A DNA stretch of 64,000 nt, from positions 124,001 through 188,000 of the forward strand of contig JAPJBO010000419.1 in assembly GCA_030068145.1 (NCBI GenBank), given 5' to 3'. Origin of the DNA: Diplonema papillatum. Lineage: Eukaryota; Euglenozoa; Diplonemea; Diplonemida; Diplonemidae. A model generated the notes under the pieces. The model was not told the DNA's origin. It saw nothing but the letters and a program-made list of their open reading frames with translations, and did not search any database. Made by a program: the position numbers and the translations under genes. Each line of letters opens with the position of its first letter. Position 1 is the stretch's first letter. Shown here in pieces: positions 1 to 11,100 of the stretch.

Positions 1-58
1 GCACCTGCGGGCAATTACCCCCGTTCTTAGAAAGATTGATTGCTATCACCCACGGTAG

Positions 59-193
59 GGCCCGAAAGCTCGTGGTAACCTCTTCGCACGGAACGCCGGC
101 ACGCTAGCCCGAAGGAAAAAGAGCTCCGCTCGGCTCTTGAACTTCGGGCCGGAGTGGCGCAAAAAGGATAGGCAGAAATTGGTGTTGACTTGA
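59..193 (+). CDS. Orphan 3'-terminal exon-like fragment, 44 codons
   Basis: An open frame follows an acceptor-like GGTAG (54-58) and closes at TGA 191-193. The predicted peptide is basic (contains GNLFARNAGTLARRKK) and the codons are GC-rich, unlike the repeats around it. No upstream exon is in the window and the family is not recognised. It could equally be a chance frame or a transposon remnant. Seen: the open frame and acceptor. Inferred: that it is an exon. Confidence 0.22.
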   Translation, partial: GPKARGNLFARNAGTLARRKKSSARLLNFGPEWRKKDRQKLVLT

Positions 194-729
194 CAGAGGC
201 GGTACCGGGTAGCTCACTTATGTACGGGATCCATGTTCCACGTATCTTAAGAGCCCCTGGAGTCTTGCGGCGTACTTGGTGTTTCCCCTTTCCAGAGATC
301 TCTCACGACATTGACATTTGTTTCATATGACTAGGCAAACGAGTGACAACAGGCAGCAACCAAGCCTCTATGCATGAACATGTTCGTGACTTGTCATATG
401 ACTGGACTCCCCGCTGGTCATCTGACTTGAGTCAGCGATAACATGCAGAAGACCTTAGAGGTTTCCTGACGTGACTAGAGCTACCACTAGACTTTCGATC
501 CGCGGACTTCTTGTTTACCTTGAATGTTTTGATTTGCAGGTGCCATGCGGGGGACCTGAGGACATGCAAAGCAGAAGGATCTGTTGAGTATATGAAGCCA
601 CATGGGTTGGCATGCACTACCTCATGGCGTGTAAAGCATGCAGCAGCCTCCGATGATCTTGCAGCAGTGTGCACTTTGTGTTTGCTTTTTGTTGTCCGCG
701 TGTACAGGGTGTGCTCAGCACGCCTGCCC
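194..729. other. Mostly unassigned; one weak exon-like segment
   Basis: No recognisable gene. Positions 540-666 (plus) could be read as an exon between a TTTGCAG acceptor and a GTGTGC donor, but the part near 594-625 also resembles the terminal sequence of the TIR element at 14.4 kb and 54.4 kb. A repeat is therefore the safer reading. Confidence 0.3.
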
Positions 730-880
730 GCTGGTCCTACCTGCGCCGTGTTTCGGTCCTTTTTTAGCCACGGATAGATGAGGCGGACCGTCATCAGCGC
801 ACGGAACCTGAACGTTTGCAGGCAGGACAGCGGTGTGAGTCCAGTTCGGCACGCGGCTGTTTGTTTGCTCGTCATTCGTC
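730..880 (+). repeat. Dsp-5 dispersed repeat copy
   Basis: Shares the GTTTCGGTCC, AGCCACGGA and CAGGACAGCGGTGTGAG blocks with copies near 20.5, 33.6, 34.0 and 39.1 kb. Copies are diverged and lack an A tail. Confidence 0.7.
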
Positions 881-1115
881 ACCGGACCACATATGCTACG
901 AGAGCACAGCAGTGGAGGGCGAGAGACCTCTAACTCGGAGCTTGTCGGCAAGGAAGGGTGTCGCAAAGCGACCGCGCGAAGACGATGATTCGAATGAGTG
1001 CAAACGCCAGATGCACGACACGGTACGATCGAAGAGGTAGTCACCCAGTTGCTAATGCAGGCCATCGCTATACAGATACTCTGCATTCTAACCCCAACTA
1101 ACTCGGAGCTTGTAA
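881..1115 (+). repeat. Dsp-8 repeat with basic C-terminal reading frame
   Basis: The frame ending with TAG at 1038-1040 encodes a basic, acidic-patched tail (KRPREDDDSNECKRQMHDTV, then RSKR and stop). The minus-strand copy at 39.4-39.7 kb ends KRAPERDDQDELKRRKHDTS, then RAKR and stop, and the 3' flanks also match (GCATTCTAACCCCAACTAA). Conservation of protein, stop and 3' flank between diverged copies suggests the 3' end of a mobile-element gene. Function unknown. Confidence 0.5.
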
Positions 1116-1837
1116 GCAAACGCAACGTTCTCAGAAACCGGCTTGTCGGCCTCAACGCGTGTCACACTCAGTGTTTAATGAGGAGAACGTTCCACCGCAT
1201 CGTTTTCTGTCTATTTCAGTGAGCTGTAGGCGACGTATTCCTGCAGTAGCACCTTTTCGTAGGCTTCGCTCAACCTTTTTAGTGCTAACAATCTTGCGGG
1301 TTGCCCTTCAATGTGTTGTGCAGGCTAAAAAGACGTAGGCAGCGTGTTTTGGTGGTTGATCAGAATTCCTTGCCTGAAGACACACAGGGTATATACAAGT
1401 GGGAAAACGATCACCCGGCACGCACAAAGCCGTTGTTTCGGCATGCGTCTCTTGCATGTGAAACTGTCCGGAGGGTTGCAGAATGAGCTCGCAAATGTGG
1501 GAACCTGGCAGTTCCAGGCAAGTCTCCGCAAAGGAGTGCTTCGGCAGCAGCACTTGACGCAAAGAAATCGAATTGATGTCTCGATCAGCCTCAGCAGCCG
1601 ACGATCGTGCCGGGGATCAGCTCGAAGACAGTTTGTTTGTACGTGCCGGGGGAGGATTGGCCTGCTAGTGCATGATAGTGAGTGAAATATGCTCGTTAGG
1701 TTAATCTTCTTCCAAACACGCTGCCAGCGTTCTCTTTGGTGTTTACGATACATTGCTACTACGAAAAAATCCGCTAGACGCAAAAGTGTCTCGGTCAGCC
1801 TCTCAGTCATCGGCACCAAAAACCGCACAGGAAGACT
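1116..1837. other. Unassigned, repeat-derived
   Basis: No supported gene. About 1330-1395 (GTGTTTTGGTGGTTGATCAG and following) recurs inverted at about 19.79-19.86 kb, so part is dispersed repeat. Short frames here are not distinguishable from chance. Confidence 0.4.
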
Positions 1838-1990
1838 GCATCAGTCCGAGTCGTCAGCTTCGTCTTCTGCACTCTCAAGCACCAACGCCAGGATTTTGAG
1901 CTGCCGCTTGCTTGATCCAGTCGATGGCCCCCGCCAGGTGCATGATGCCGGCTCCCTTCGCGTCCGTGTAGAACGCGTCAAAAAAAGTCC
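1838..1990 (-). pseudogene. Duplicated 3' end of the large gene's last exon
   Basis: Matches 2098-2245, the last coding part of the large minus-strand gene, including the KRQLKILALVLE...D stop-proximal segment. A 4-bp insertion near 1909 (cttg) shifts the frame, so only the final 20 or so codons are intact. It lies about 110 bp past the real stop codon. Seen directly by comparing the two segments. Confidence 0.75.
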
Positions 1991-2104
1991 GTTGGATGCA
2001 AAGAAAGCCAAGCATCGGTGTCTCGGTAAGGCCCTCTCAGCAGCCAGAACCGCGATCGGCACGAAATCCCGCGCCTAAAAAAACTGCGTTCAGTAGTAGC
2101 ATCA

Positions 2105-4016
2105 TCAGTCGGAGTCGCTAGCCTCGTCGTCTGCGTTCTCAAGCACCAACGCTAGGATTTTGAGCTGGCGCTTGATCCAGTCGATGGCCCCCGCCAGGTG
2201 CATGATGCCTGTTCCCTTCGTGTCGGTGTAGAACGCATCGACAATGTCTGCTTCGAAGGAGACCGCATTGACGCCGATGGCGGCGCAGAGGCGCCGAAAG
2301 ATGCCGACCAGCACGTGCCACTCGACCGTCTTCGGCTTCTCGCCCAAGTGTGCGGCGATGTGCCCTTCGAACACGGCCGCCGGCTCCCGCGAGAGCTTCC
2401 GGACTTTGGTGGCCCGCGACTGCGTGTCGAGGACGGTGGCGAACAGCACCCCGTGCGTGGTGGCGCACGGCGCGGCTTCGTACGGCTTCGACAGGAAGGT
2501 GAGCGAGTGCACTGCGTCTTCGACTCGCCCTACCAAGCGCTGCTGCGCCAGCTCGAGGAAGGGCGACGAGAAAAAGTGGTCGAAGAGCAGCGCGGACGCG
2601 GGGCCGTCGGCGACGCCTATCTCGTCCACGACGAGGTTGCAGAGGTGCAGCAGGTGCGGAAGGGTCAACTCCGGGAGAGGGGCGGCGCGGGTGATCCCGC
2701 TGGCGACCACAGCGGCGCCGAGGGGGATCGACCAGAAAAGCCGGGCGCGGTCCACGTCGGCTTTGCCGATGGGCGGCGGCAGCGACGAAGGCAGCAGCGG
2801 CTTGCTCGAGCCTGACGACTTCAACGAAAACGACATGCCGCGCCCGCTAGCGCCGAGGCCGGGCGAAGATGCGCTCAGCAGCAGCGTCAAGTCACACGTC
2901 GTCGAGTGCAACTTTTCCATGCTGTCCCGCTGGACCCCGCACGCGCTTTCGATGTGCGCGAACCCGGATCCCCAGTCCCACCGGGTCACCTTGCACCCAA
3001 ACCTAGCCTGGTCAGCGTCCCCTGGGCTTCCCAGCTCGCTGTTACCGGCAAGGTCGTCGTTGGCCTGTAGCGGCGGGACGTCCGCGTGGAACAGGTTGTA
3101 TGCGCAGCATGCCTCAACGAGAGCTTCGACCTGCGAATGGACGAAGAGGCCCCACACGTTTTCCGTAGGGCTGTCCGTGGAGAACGCCGGTATGGTAGCA
3201 TGGGAGTACCGGGGGGTGCTGTAGGCGAGGCAGGCCGGCGGCGCGCCGACGACGCGGCACAGCCGGTGCAGCACGTCGGCGGCGTAGGCCCACGGCTTCG
3301 CGGGCCCGCGAAGCAGCTGCGGCTGGACCCGGGTTGGGTCGACGTCGTGGAGGACGACAAGCCGCGACTTCCGCCCGCCGTCACCCCCCCGCGGCGGCAG
3401 CCCCGGGCTGCCTAGCGACGACGACGAACCCGCGTATCCCACTGGCGATGGTGAAGTGAGCAACGGGGAGTCGGCGTGGATGGGAGGGGCGTCGGGAGAC
3501 AGCAGGCGCGGGGGGGACTGCCGGTACGTAGCGGCGAGGCTCGCATCCGGGCCGGCGTCGAGGACCAGCAAATCGAAGCGGTTCGGCGTCTTTTTCGAGC
3601 GGGCGACGACGCACGGCTCGGTCGTTCCGTCCCACAAAACGACGTCGACGACTTCGCCGGGGGTGAAGCGCACGCCGGTGGTGATGATCCGGCGCTTCTT
3701 GCGCGCGGCCGAGGTCGGGGAGTTCAGGGGGGACCCCCGCGGGGTGGTTTGGATCATGGGCTTGATAGACGACCGCCGCGGCGCCAGGTGGATGGCCGAA
3801 GGCTTGCAGGCCGACGCCGGCCGCACGCCGGACGGCACGCCGCAGTAGTCGGAGCCAGAGTCGTGGTCCGAAAAGGTGCGGCGGTGGACGGGCGTCGCGA
3901 ACTGCTTCGACGAGAGCCCCTTTAGCGTCGCCTCCGCGTCCGAAGCCTCGTCGTCCGTCCAGTGACGCGACCGCCGGCGTTTCCCAACAGGGGACTTCTG
4001 GGTCGGACTGTTATCT
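2105..4016 (-). CDS. Large multi-exon gene, exon 3 (last)
   Basis: This terminal exon encodes residues of about 1721-2356 of the reconstructed protein and stops at TGA 2105-2107. The acceptor is CCGACAG ending at 4017. The exon contributes 1 nt to the split codon GA|A and then 637 codons including the stop, matching the phase left by exon 2. The start has a basic KRRRSRHW patch in an acidic stretch, then a compact segment GEVVDVVLWDGTTEPCVVA that could be a small beta-barrel (SH3/Tudor-like; guess). Helical blocks follow and an acidic tail ends ...DDEASDSD. No family recognised. Read alone, the open frame is cut by an in-frame stop just upstream of the acceptor, so it needs an upstream exon. 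Confidence 0.75.
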
Positions 4017-4228
4017 CTGTCGGTTTAGAAATTGGTGTGGCTGGTGGGTTGTATCCAAATCGCAAATACAGGACTTTTCCGTAGGAGGAGTTGGGTGGGT
4101 ACGACATTTTCTGCAAGTGTCAGACTACCCCACGCGAAGGCAGTTGGTTTCTTCAGGCAGATTGTCTCTCTCCAGCGAAGGTTGTGTGCTTTTAGGGGTT
4201 TTTTCCTCGTCTCCAACGGGGGGGGGGG

Positions 4229-4504
4229 TGACCCCCGCGGGGTGGTCTGGATCACAAGCTTGATGGACGACCTCCTCGGCGCCAGGTGGATGGCCGAAGG
4301 CTTGCAGGCCGACGCTGGCCGCGCGCCGGACGGCGCGCCGCAGTAGTCGTGGTACGAGAAGGTGCGGCGGTGGACGGGCGTCGCGAACTGCTTCGACGAG
4401 AGCCCCTTCAGCGTCGCGCCTCCGCGTCCGAAGCCTCGTCATCCGTCCAGTGACGCGACCGCCGGCGTTTCCCCACCGGGGACTTCTGGATCGGACTGTT
4501 GTCT
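4229..4504 (-). pseudogene. Duplicate of exon 3 start inside intron 2
   Basis: Nearly the same as 3727-4016, including its own acceptor (CCACCAG ending at 4505) and the KSPVGKRRRSRHW start. An extra 2 nt in the GCGCGCCTCC region breaks the frame soon after DEASDAEA. Splicing to this acceptor would truncate the protein. It is either a dead tandem duplicate or a poison exon. Confidence 0.75.
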
Positions 4505-4622
4505 CTGGTGGAGAAATTGGCTGCCAGGAGTTGGGTGGGTATCCTATTTACAGCAAGTGTCCGACCACCCCACCCGAGAGCAGTTGTTTTCTTCAGGCAG
4601 ATTGTCTGTACCGGCGCAATTT

Positions 4623-4797
4623 GATTTTTTTTTTTTTTTTTTTTTTTTGTATAAGCTGCTTTGTAGGAAATACTTGAGGAGGCTGCCAGCTGCAAAAGAT
4701 CAAAGGAGGTAAATGTGCCGTAGCCCACACGAAACACAGGTGAATCTGGGTTCAGTGGCGGGCGTAAGCGTTCAACAAAAAAGACCCATTTTGTTAG
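4623..4797 (-). repeat. Dsp-1 SINE-like copy, 5' truncated, with T/A tail
   Basis: Reverse copy of the family that ends in a ...CTTATACAAA tail. On the plus strand a run of about 26 T precedes GTATAAGCTGC. It breaks off after ACCCATTTTGT, so about the first third is missing. Confidence 0.75.
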
Positions 4798-4834
4798 AGT
4801 TATAGTTCGTTTGTTGTGAAACGAATGGATTATT

Positions 4835-5015
4835 GTACATTATTGTATATTATTGTACATTATTGTACATTATTGTACATTATTGTACATTATTGTACAT
4901 TATTGTACATTATTGTACATTATTGTACATTATTGTACATTATTGTACATTATTGTACATTGTTGTACAGTTATTGTACAGTTACTGAATATTATTGTAC
5001 GAATATTGTACATTA
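4835..5015. repeat. TGTACATTAT 10-bp tandem array
   Basis: About 14 near-perfect units of a 10-bp AT-rich repeat followed by degenerate units. It has no stop in several frames, which explains long Tyr/Val/His-rich frames that are not genes. Confidence 0.95.
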
Positions 5016-5045
5016 TTGTACACGCAGTGTCGCAGGGGGTAAGGC

Positions 5046-5250
5046 GTGTGGAAGGTTCACGACAGGTTTTACACGGAAGGGCCCGATGAACTCGACAGAC
5101 TTCCGAACATGGTGTTTTTGTCATGGGTGTTCGAGCACAAAAAGACAGCGTTGCAGTTCAAGAGGGTGAAGATGCAGCAGGTGCCATATCATGGGCTACC
5201 AGAAAGAGCGACAAGCATTCGGAAAGGCAGTTGCCACGACAGGTGTCTTG
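5046..5250 (+). CDS. Orphan coding-like fragment, antisense in intron 2
   Basis: The plus frame reads as a plausible protein (VWKVHDRFYTEGPDELDRL, then PNMVFLSWVFEHKK). It follows the 10-bp array with no clear start. It could be an exon or transposon remnant. No homologue recognised. Confidence 0.22.
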
Positions 5251-5884
5251 GCGAGGAGGACGTCTTGGTGGATCTTCACTTCGACAATCTTCACTTCGGC
5301 AATCTTCACTTCGGACTCAGTTCAGTCCGGAAATTGAAGTGAAGGTTTCCCGAGGTGAAGACCCTTGATACAGACGTTTGCTTCAAAACGACGTTTTCAG
5401 GGTCGAACGCAGCAGGGAAGTGAAATACATCGTATTTTGTTCTTTCTCGTTTCCCCGACCGAGCATGCTCTCCAGGGCGTGAACGGAAATACTGCCCCTT
5501 TCATTCAGATATCTGCTGCAATTGAGCGCAGCGAGATAGCTGTCAGAAGCAACGGAACTCCGCAACGGAATATACATCTCTGCAAACTAACTTTTTGAAT
5601 TGGGTGGTAAATCCAGGTGCGCCTGATGCGCCTAAAGGGGTTATGGAGTACGCGCATTTTTGGTAAATGCTCGGACTGTGTATTCCAGTCTTCAACATCT
5701 GGGAAAGCCTTTTTCGAGTTTGCTGTTCTGCTCAATCCTTTCTCGATCTCGCAGTTGTTTAAGTGCACTGGGCCATTTCTTGTTGCAGTTTGTTCGTTGA
5801 CCTTTTCGTGGAGTTTCTTCATCGTCATTTCTAGGATATCAGAAGAGTGCCTGATTGGTGGAGCATCAGGATCGCTGGGACTGC

Positions 5885-6020
5885 AGTCGTACAATAATGT
5901 ATTGTATATTATTGTAAGTTATTGTACATTCTTGTACATTCTTGTACATTATTGTAAATTATTGCATTATTGTACAGTATTGTATACAATAATATACGAA
6001 AATCTGTACAATAAAAATAC
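5885..6020. repeat. Second degenerate TGTACATTAT-type array
   Basis: Degenerate units of the same kind as 4835-5015, also within intron 2 and also next to a reverse Dsp-1 copy. The pair array plus Dsp-1 seems to have been duplicated together. Confidence 0.8.
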
Positions 6021-6049
6021 AATAAACGATTCGTATCACAACCGTGATA

Positions 6050-6256
6050 AGCACCTGCTTTGTAGGAAATACTTGAGGAGGCTGCCAGCTGCAAAAGATC
6101 AAAGGAGGTAAATGTGCTGTAGCCCACACGAACACAGGTGAATCTGGGTTCAGTGGCGGGCGTAAGCGTTCAACAAAAAAGACCCATTTTGTAGTTGTAT
6201 TGTTTCTCCCCCTCTAGCCTCCTTCGAAGTAAGCACAAGGCAGCCCCTCGAGTATT
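6050..6256 (-). repeat. Dsp-1 SINE-like copy, near full length
   Basis: Reverse orientation; runs from AAGCACCTGCTTTGTAGG to CTCGAGTATTTTTT and contains all blocks of the family. Confidence 0.85.
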
Positions 6257-6317
6257 TTTTCATTTTGGGGAAAGATTTTGGAGTTGGCACTCGTTTCACT
6301 TTTTGGATTCCTCGTTC

Positions 6318-6384
6318 CCAACATGATTAGGATCATGGGCTTGATGGACGACCGCCTCGGCGCCAGGTGGATGGCCGAAGGCTT
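6318..6384 (-). pseudogene. Third fragment of exon 3 sequence
   Basis: About 65 bp (GATCATGGGCTTGATGGACG and on to GGCCGAAGGCTTG) match 3753-3809 and 4250-4300, ending abruptly in a T run. Confidence 0.7.
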
Positions 6385-6687
6385 GTTTTTTTTTAGACTG
6401 TCTTGTAGTAAGCGGTCGGTTTTTTGAAGTTTCCGTTTGACTTGTGAGGCGGGGGGGAAAGGGGGGCCTTTCTTTTCGTGCTGTTAGAGCAGGGCCTGGG
6501 CAGTGTGTTTTCATTCCTTTTCGTACTTTGTGACGCTTTTACTTTACAGTTTACTGTCGCATGTGGTTGCGCATCCGTGTAACTTCGTTTTTAGCGTATG
6601 TGACCGACACCTTTTTCTACATTAAGAAACGGACACCGGTCAGTTTTCCTCGTTTGAAGAAGCTCCAGGATAGCAAAACAGGCATAC

Positions 6688-6808
6688 TCGTATATGTCGG
6701 ATACTGCGCGGATGTCATCGTCGGATATAAGCCGCGGGTGGATTTCGCGCAGAGGCGACCTGGAGGGCGGGTCGTCGCTGGCGGCTATGGAACAGCCTCT
6801 CTGGGCCC
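6688..6808 (-). CDS. Large multi-exon gene, exon 2 (121 nt)
   Basis: Minus-strand exon between acceptor GACCTAG (ending 6809) and donor GTATGC (starting 6687). It supplies 2 nt to the codon split after exon 1, 39 full codons, and 2 nt to the next split codon. The frame reads AQRGCSIAASDDPPSRSPLR, then EIHPRLISDDDIRAVSDIY. Phase fits both neighbours, and the donor hexamer equals that of exon 1. The segment is too short to be found as a long open frame. Inference rests on phase and splice-site agreement, not on transcript data. Confidence 0.65.
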
Positions 6809-8173
6809 CTAGGTCATCGTCCGAACGTTGGCAGTCGTCTGCGGTTTGACGTTATTTAGAGTGAAAGTTCGCTTGGAACTCCGGGGGTTTAAAGTCTCCG
6901 GGTGACCTTCGTCGTTAAGGGAAGATATTCTTTGTGCTCTGAGTGTCGTAAGAGTGGTGGTTACACGAGGTAAGAGGATCGGTGGGTACCTTGATCGTTG
7001 GTCATTGGTGGTTTCGGCCATTGTCCACATACCTTACTTACGGTAGGCCCTTCTCAGTATGGTGCCACAGTAGGTGACTGTCTGTCTTCTTGGTACCGTC
7101 TGACCGTCTCTTTTCGTGTATTTGTGCGTTTTCCTGAAAGCGTGCAATTCGCAGCGGAAAATAGTTGAACCTCTTAGGGTGCCGCGCTGCTCACGATTGC
7201 GGGAGTTAGAGCCCCCAACAGAACCTTAAACGAGGTCCGACTCCCCTCTACGATGCCGCGGGTCACCTCCTCCACTCCTTCCTATTCTGTTCGATCTGAG
7301 CAAAACTGAGGCAGCCGGCAAGCCGTCTCGCAACAGAAGCTTGGACAATCCGAATAGGTCCAGACGTCTCGACCATAAACCCCAATGATTAAGATTGGAA
7401 CGCATCTCCAACTCTTACCACTCATCGGTTTCAGGGACTTTTAACGTTCTTTCAAAGTTCTTTGCACTGTACTTGTTCGCTATCGGTCTTCGCGAGAAAG
7501 GGCGAGGATCCTCAGAGATCCCCCCAAACGACGATCATGTTCGTTTGAAATCGACTTCGTTTATGCTTCGTGAAAACCCCTTGTATTAAACGACGCATGT
7601 ATGCGCCGTTGGTCCTTAAGTGGCTGAAGGAAAATGCCGACGTCGCATAGAAAAGCGAAGCTTATACTCGAGGGTTTTACTGGAGGGGGAATTTTATGTC
7701 AGCTAAATCCGACCAAAGCCTTCGTGGGCTTCGCAATTCGACACAAACAGAAGCAATTCTCGCGTCCCAATGTTCTGCCAACTAGTTGAAGGAAGTGAAA
7801 CCAGTTGGCTGTAACCCCTGTTTGGGAGAATGGGAGTCTGTCATAAAACATGGGTTGAATTGACATGAGCCACTCAAGAGAATTTAACGACTCCAAAATA
7901 GTGCTCCCTGGTAGTCTCTGTCGGAAATTGTTTTCCTCGGCTTTTGTCAGGGAAATGCACCTGCCCATTTTTGCCGATTTTTCCAGATTTGGCCGTTTTG
8001 CCAATTTTCCCCCAGACTATGGCCTTGGTATCTCAAACTGGGATACCAAGAGCACAAACTTGTGTGGTCCAAAATTTGGGTCCAAAATTGAGGTCCAAAT
8101 TTGGGTCCAAGATTTAAATAGATAGACAGAGGGGGGATAGGTAATATTGACCCTGAAACCCTGAAAAGCATAC
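6809..8173 (-). other. Intron 1 of the large gene
   Basis: 1,365 bp from donor GTATGC (8173) to the acceptor at 6809. It contains a Dsp-3 copy and a short internal repeat of GGTCCAAAATT/GGTCCAAATTT near 8067-8115. The frame of exon 1 runs on for about 75 codons into the intron, which would give a false C terminus if splicing is ignored. Confidence 0.65.
6853..7130 (+). repeat. Dsp-3 dispersed repeat, full copy
   Basis: Begins TTTAGAGTGAAAGTTCGCTT and ends near GACCGTCTCTTTTCGTG. Other long copies lie at 34.35, 37.93 and 47.26 kb. Confidence 0.85.
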
Positions 8174-11100
8174 CCCACCCCGGCGCGCGCGGGGCGCCGG
8201 TGCCGAAGGCGTGCCCGAGGAACGGCACGATCCAGTCGCACCCCGCGTCCGGCGACAGCAGCACCCGCAGCTTCTGCACCGCGGGCATCAGCGCCCTGCC
8301 GGTGCCCGCCGACAGCCGCAGCGTCGCGCCGCAGCGCGCAGCCGGGAACCCGCCGCCGGACGGGCCGACAGGCGACTCCGGCATCACCAGCGACGGCTGC
8401 CCTGCCGTCTCGCCGGGCGGGTCAACAACTGGAGCGAGGGCCGGTGGCTTGGCCTTGGAGTACGGCTTTTTGTCGAACGCCGGCTTGTCGGGCGCCGGCG
8501 GAGACGGGTGCTTTTGGTTGTCGTCGGCGCGGGAGAGCAGGGCTTCGAGGGACAGCGCTACGAGCTCCTCGAGGAAGAGGAACGGCACTTCGCCGTCGAC
8601 GGCGGCGGAGCGGAACATCGCGCCGAAGAACTCGCGGAGAGTGTCCAGCTGGGACACGCCGCTTCGCTTCGCGAGGAGGTTGGCGACCGTCAGGAACGTG
8701 TGCTCGTCGACGCCTTCGAGGACGACGCCTTCCTCCGAGGTCCCGACGCCGCTGTGCATCTCCTCCCGGATCGACCGCCGGATCAGCGCCCTGCTTTCGA
8801 CGGTGGCGCGGAGCCGTTTCGAGGGGGCGTTGAACTTCTGCAGCACATCGCGGGCCTCCGGCGGGCTGGTGCCGCCAAGCTCCGGGAGGACGACGTCGCG
8901 CAGGAACTGCAGCGTGAGCCGCGCGAAGTCCGGGTAGAGGAGCACGCCGGTCGCGGGGCCGAGCCGCTCGCGCAGCGCGCGAGTGTAGCGCCGCGTGAAG
9001 TCGAGCAGCGGCGCGCCGACGGCCTGCTGCAGGAGGGCGAGCGCGAAGCGGGCGTCGAGCTCGTCGACCGACAGCGCGTGCCGGCCCAGCCGCCCGGGCA
9101 GCGGCGGCGCGGCAGCGGCGGCGCCGGCGGCCGCGGCGCTGGCGGTGTTGTTGTTGTTGTTGTTGAGGTTTCTGTTGCTGCTGCTGTTGTTGTTGTTGTT
9201 GTTGTTGCTCTTGTGGTTGCTGTTGCTGACGTCGTTGTTATTGTTATTGTTGTTGTTGCTGTTGTGGTTGCTGTTGCTGACGTCGTTGTTATTGTTGTTG
9301 TTGCTGTTGTCGTCGTTGTTATTGTTGTGGTTGCTGTTGCTCTTGTCGTTCTCAATGTTGCCGGTGTGGTTGTTGTTGTTGTTGTTGCTGCTGTTGTTCT
9401 TGTCGTCGTTGTTATTGTCGCAGTTGCCGTTGCTGTCGTCGTTGTTGCAGCCGTTGTTGGCGGCGCCGGCGTCCGCCTTGTCGCCGGGTCTGCCGAGGCC
9501 GTCCCGCCCGCGGCCCGGGCCCGCCGCGTCCGCCGCGCGCTTCTTTCCCCCTCCGCCGCCGCCGCCGCCGCCGCCGCCGTTGGTTGCGCCGCCGTTGTTC
9601 TCGCCGCCGCCCTCCTCTATTCGGTCGAAGCCTTCTCCACGGCCACCGGGCGTCGCCTCGTACGGCGGCGGCAAGTCAGCCGGGGCACCCGCATGCTCGC
9701 CAGGCTCCTCTCCCGCCCGGATCAACCCCGGCGAGGCGACCACCTGGAACGCCTTGTGGCACGCCAAGGCCAGCGCGTTCGGAATGCCCAGAAACGTCGC
9801 GACCTTCTCTGCCCGCGCCGCCGGCGTGCAGTCCGGCGGCGGCGGCGGAGGGGGAGTCTCCCCGGCCTTCGCCGGCTCCGCGGGAGGCTTTCCGTTGGGC
9901 TTGGACTTCGCCTTCGCGCCCTTCGGGCTCGCGGGTTTCGCGGGCTTCAGCGGGGTGACGGAGGCGGCGGAGCTCTTCCGCGACGGGGGGCTGTCGCAGG
10001 GGGGAGCTGCGACGAAGTCGCACTCGTCGCCGGACATGACGCTTTCGACGTCGGTGCACTCGAACTGGCGGACGAGGGCGGCTTCGTCTTCGGGGTCGTT
10101 CCGGCCAGCCGGGAATGCCACCGTGACCACCCTCGTGGTCGACCTCCGGTACGCGATTTCGAACGGGCAGCGGGGCCCCCACGGGACCCGGACTTGCGCT
10201 TCGCGGTCGAACGCGTCGACGACGCGGCGGAGGAGGGAAGGGAACGACAGCTTTTTCGCGTCCGCGATCTCCGCTGCGACCCAGCAATGCACGGGGTGCA
10301 GCTCGGCGGACGTGGCCTGTGCGAGGGCGCGGAGGAGGGAAAGTGCGCGGAAGAGCGGGACTCGGGATACGTCCAGCGGCGTCGCCGCACGGTGCGGCAG
10401 CTTCGGGCCGTCGCCGATGCCGGGCTGGAACTGGCTGGACCTGCGGGGCAGCGCGGGCTCGAGGTCGGACGACGTTTGCGGCGGGGCCACCCGCTTTTCG
10501 AGCGCCGCGTTGTAGTCGTCACACAGCTGCCGCACCGCGCCGGGGGTCCCGGCGAGGCAGCGGAGCTTGCACAGCGTCGACCGCGACGACAGCACGATCC
10601 CGGTGCTGACCGACCCCCAGTCCGGACGACAACCCCCCGCGCGCTTCAGCGCGGGCACCCGCCACGCCGGCTCCGTCGGCACCGTAGCCGACAATTTCCG
10701 CGGCGCGAGGTGACCCCCCGGCTGGGCCTGCCTCCGCTTCGCGGAGTACCCAGGGCAGAGGAAGAGGTCTTCGAGCAGAGAAGAGGTGGTCAGAGGGGTG
10801 GGGGGGGTGTCCTGCTGCGTGCTGCCTTGGGCGGCGGAGGCGGTGGAGAGGCTGTGTTCGGCGATGCAGGCGAGAGTGCCGACGGCGTACTGCGCGAAAA
10901 GCCGCGATTTGGGCATCGCCACGCGGGCGTCGTCACGCCTGCAGGCGCAGGCGCGGAACACCTCGGGCACCTCTGGATGCCGCCCGTCGAGAGCCGCGAG
11001 CCCCGCGGCGCAGAGCTTGCCGCCGGCGTCGCCCAGCACCTCTTCCACGGTCTCCGCCTGCGGCGGCTGCGGCTGCGGGGCGCTGGGGCCTTCTACTTGG

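Larger units (their letters stand above)
4017..6687 (-). other. Intron 2 of the large gene
   Basis: Bounded by donor GTATGC at 6687 and acceptor ACAG at 4017 on the minus strand. It is 2,671 bp and filled with repeats: a duplicate of the exon 3 start (4229-4504), another exon 3 scrap (6318-6384), two Dsp-1 copies and two TGTACATTAT arrays. Confidence 0.65.
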
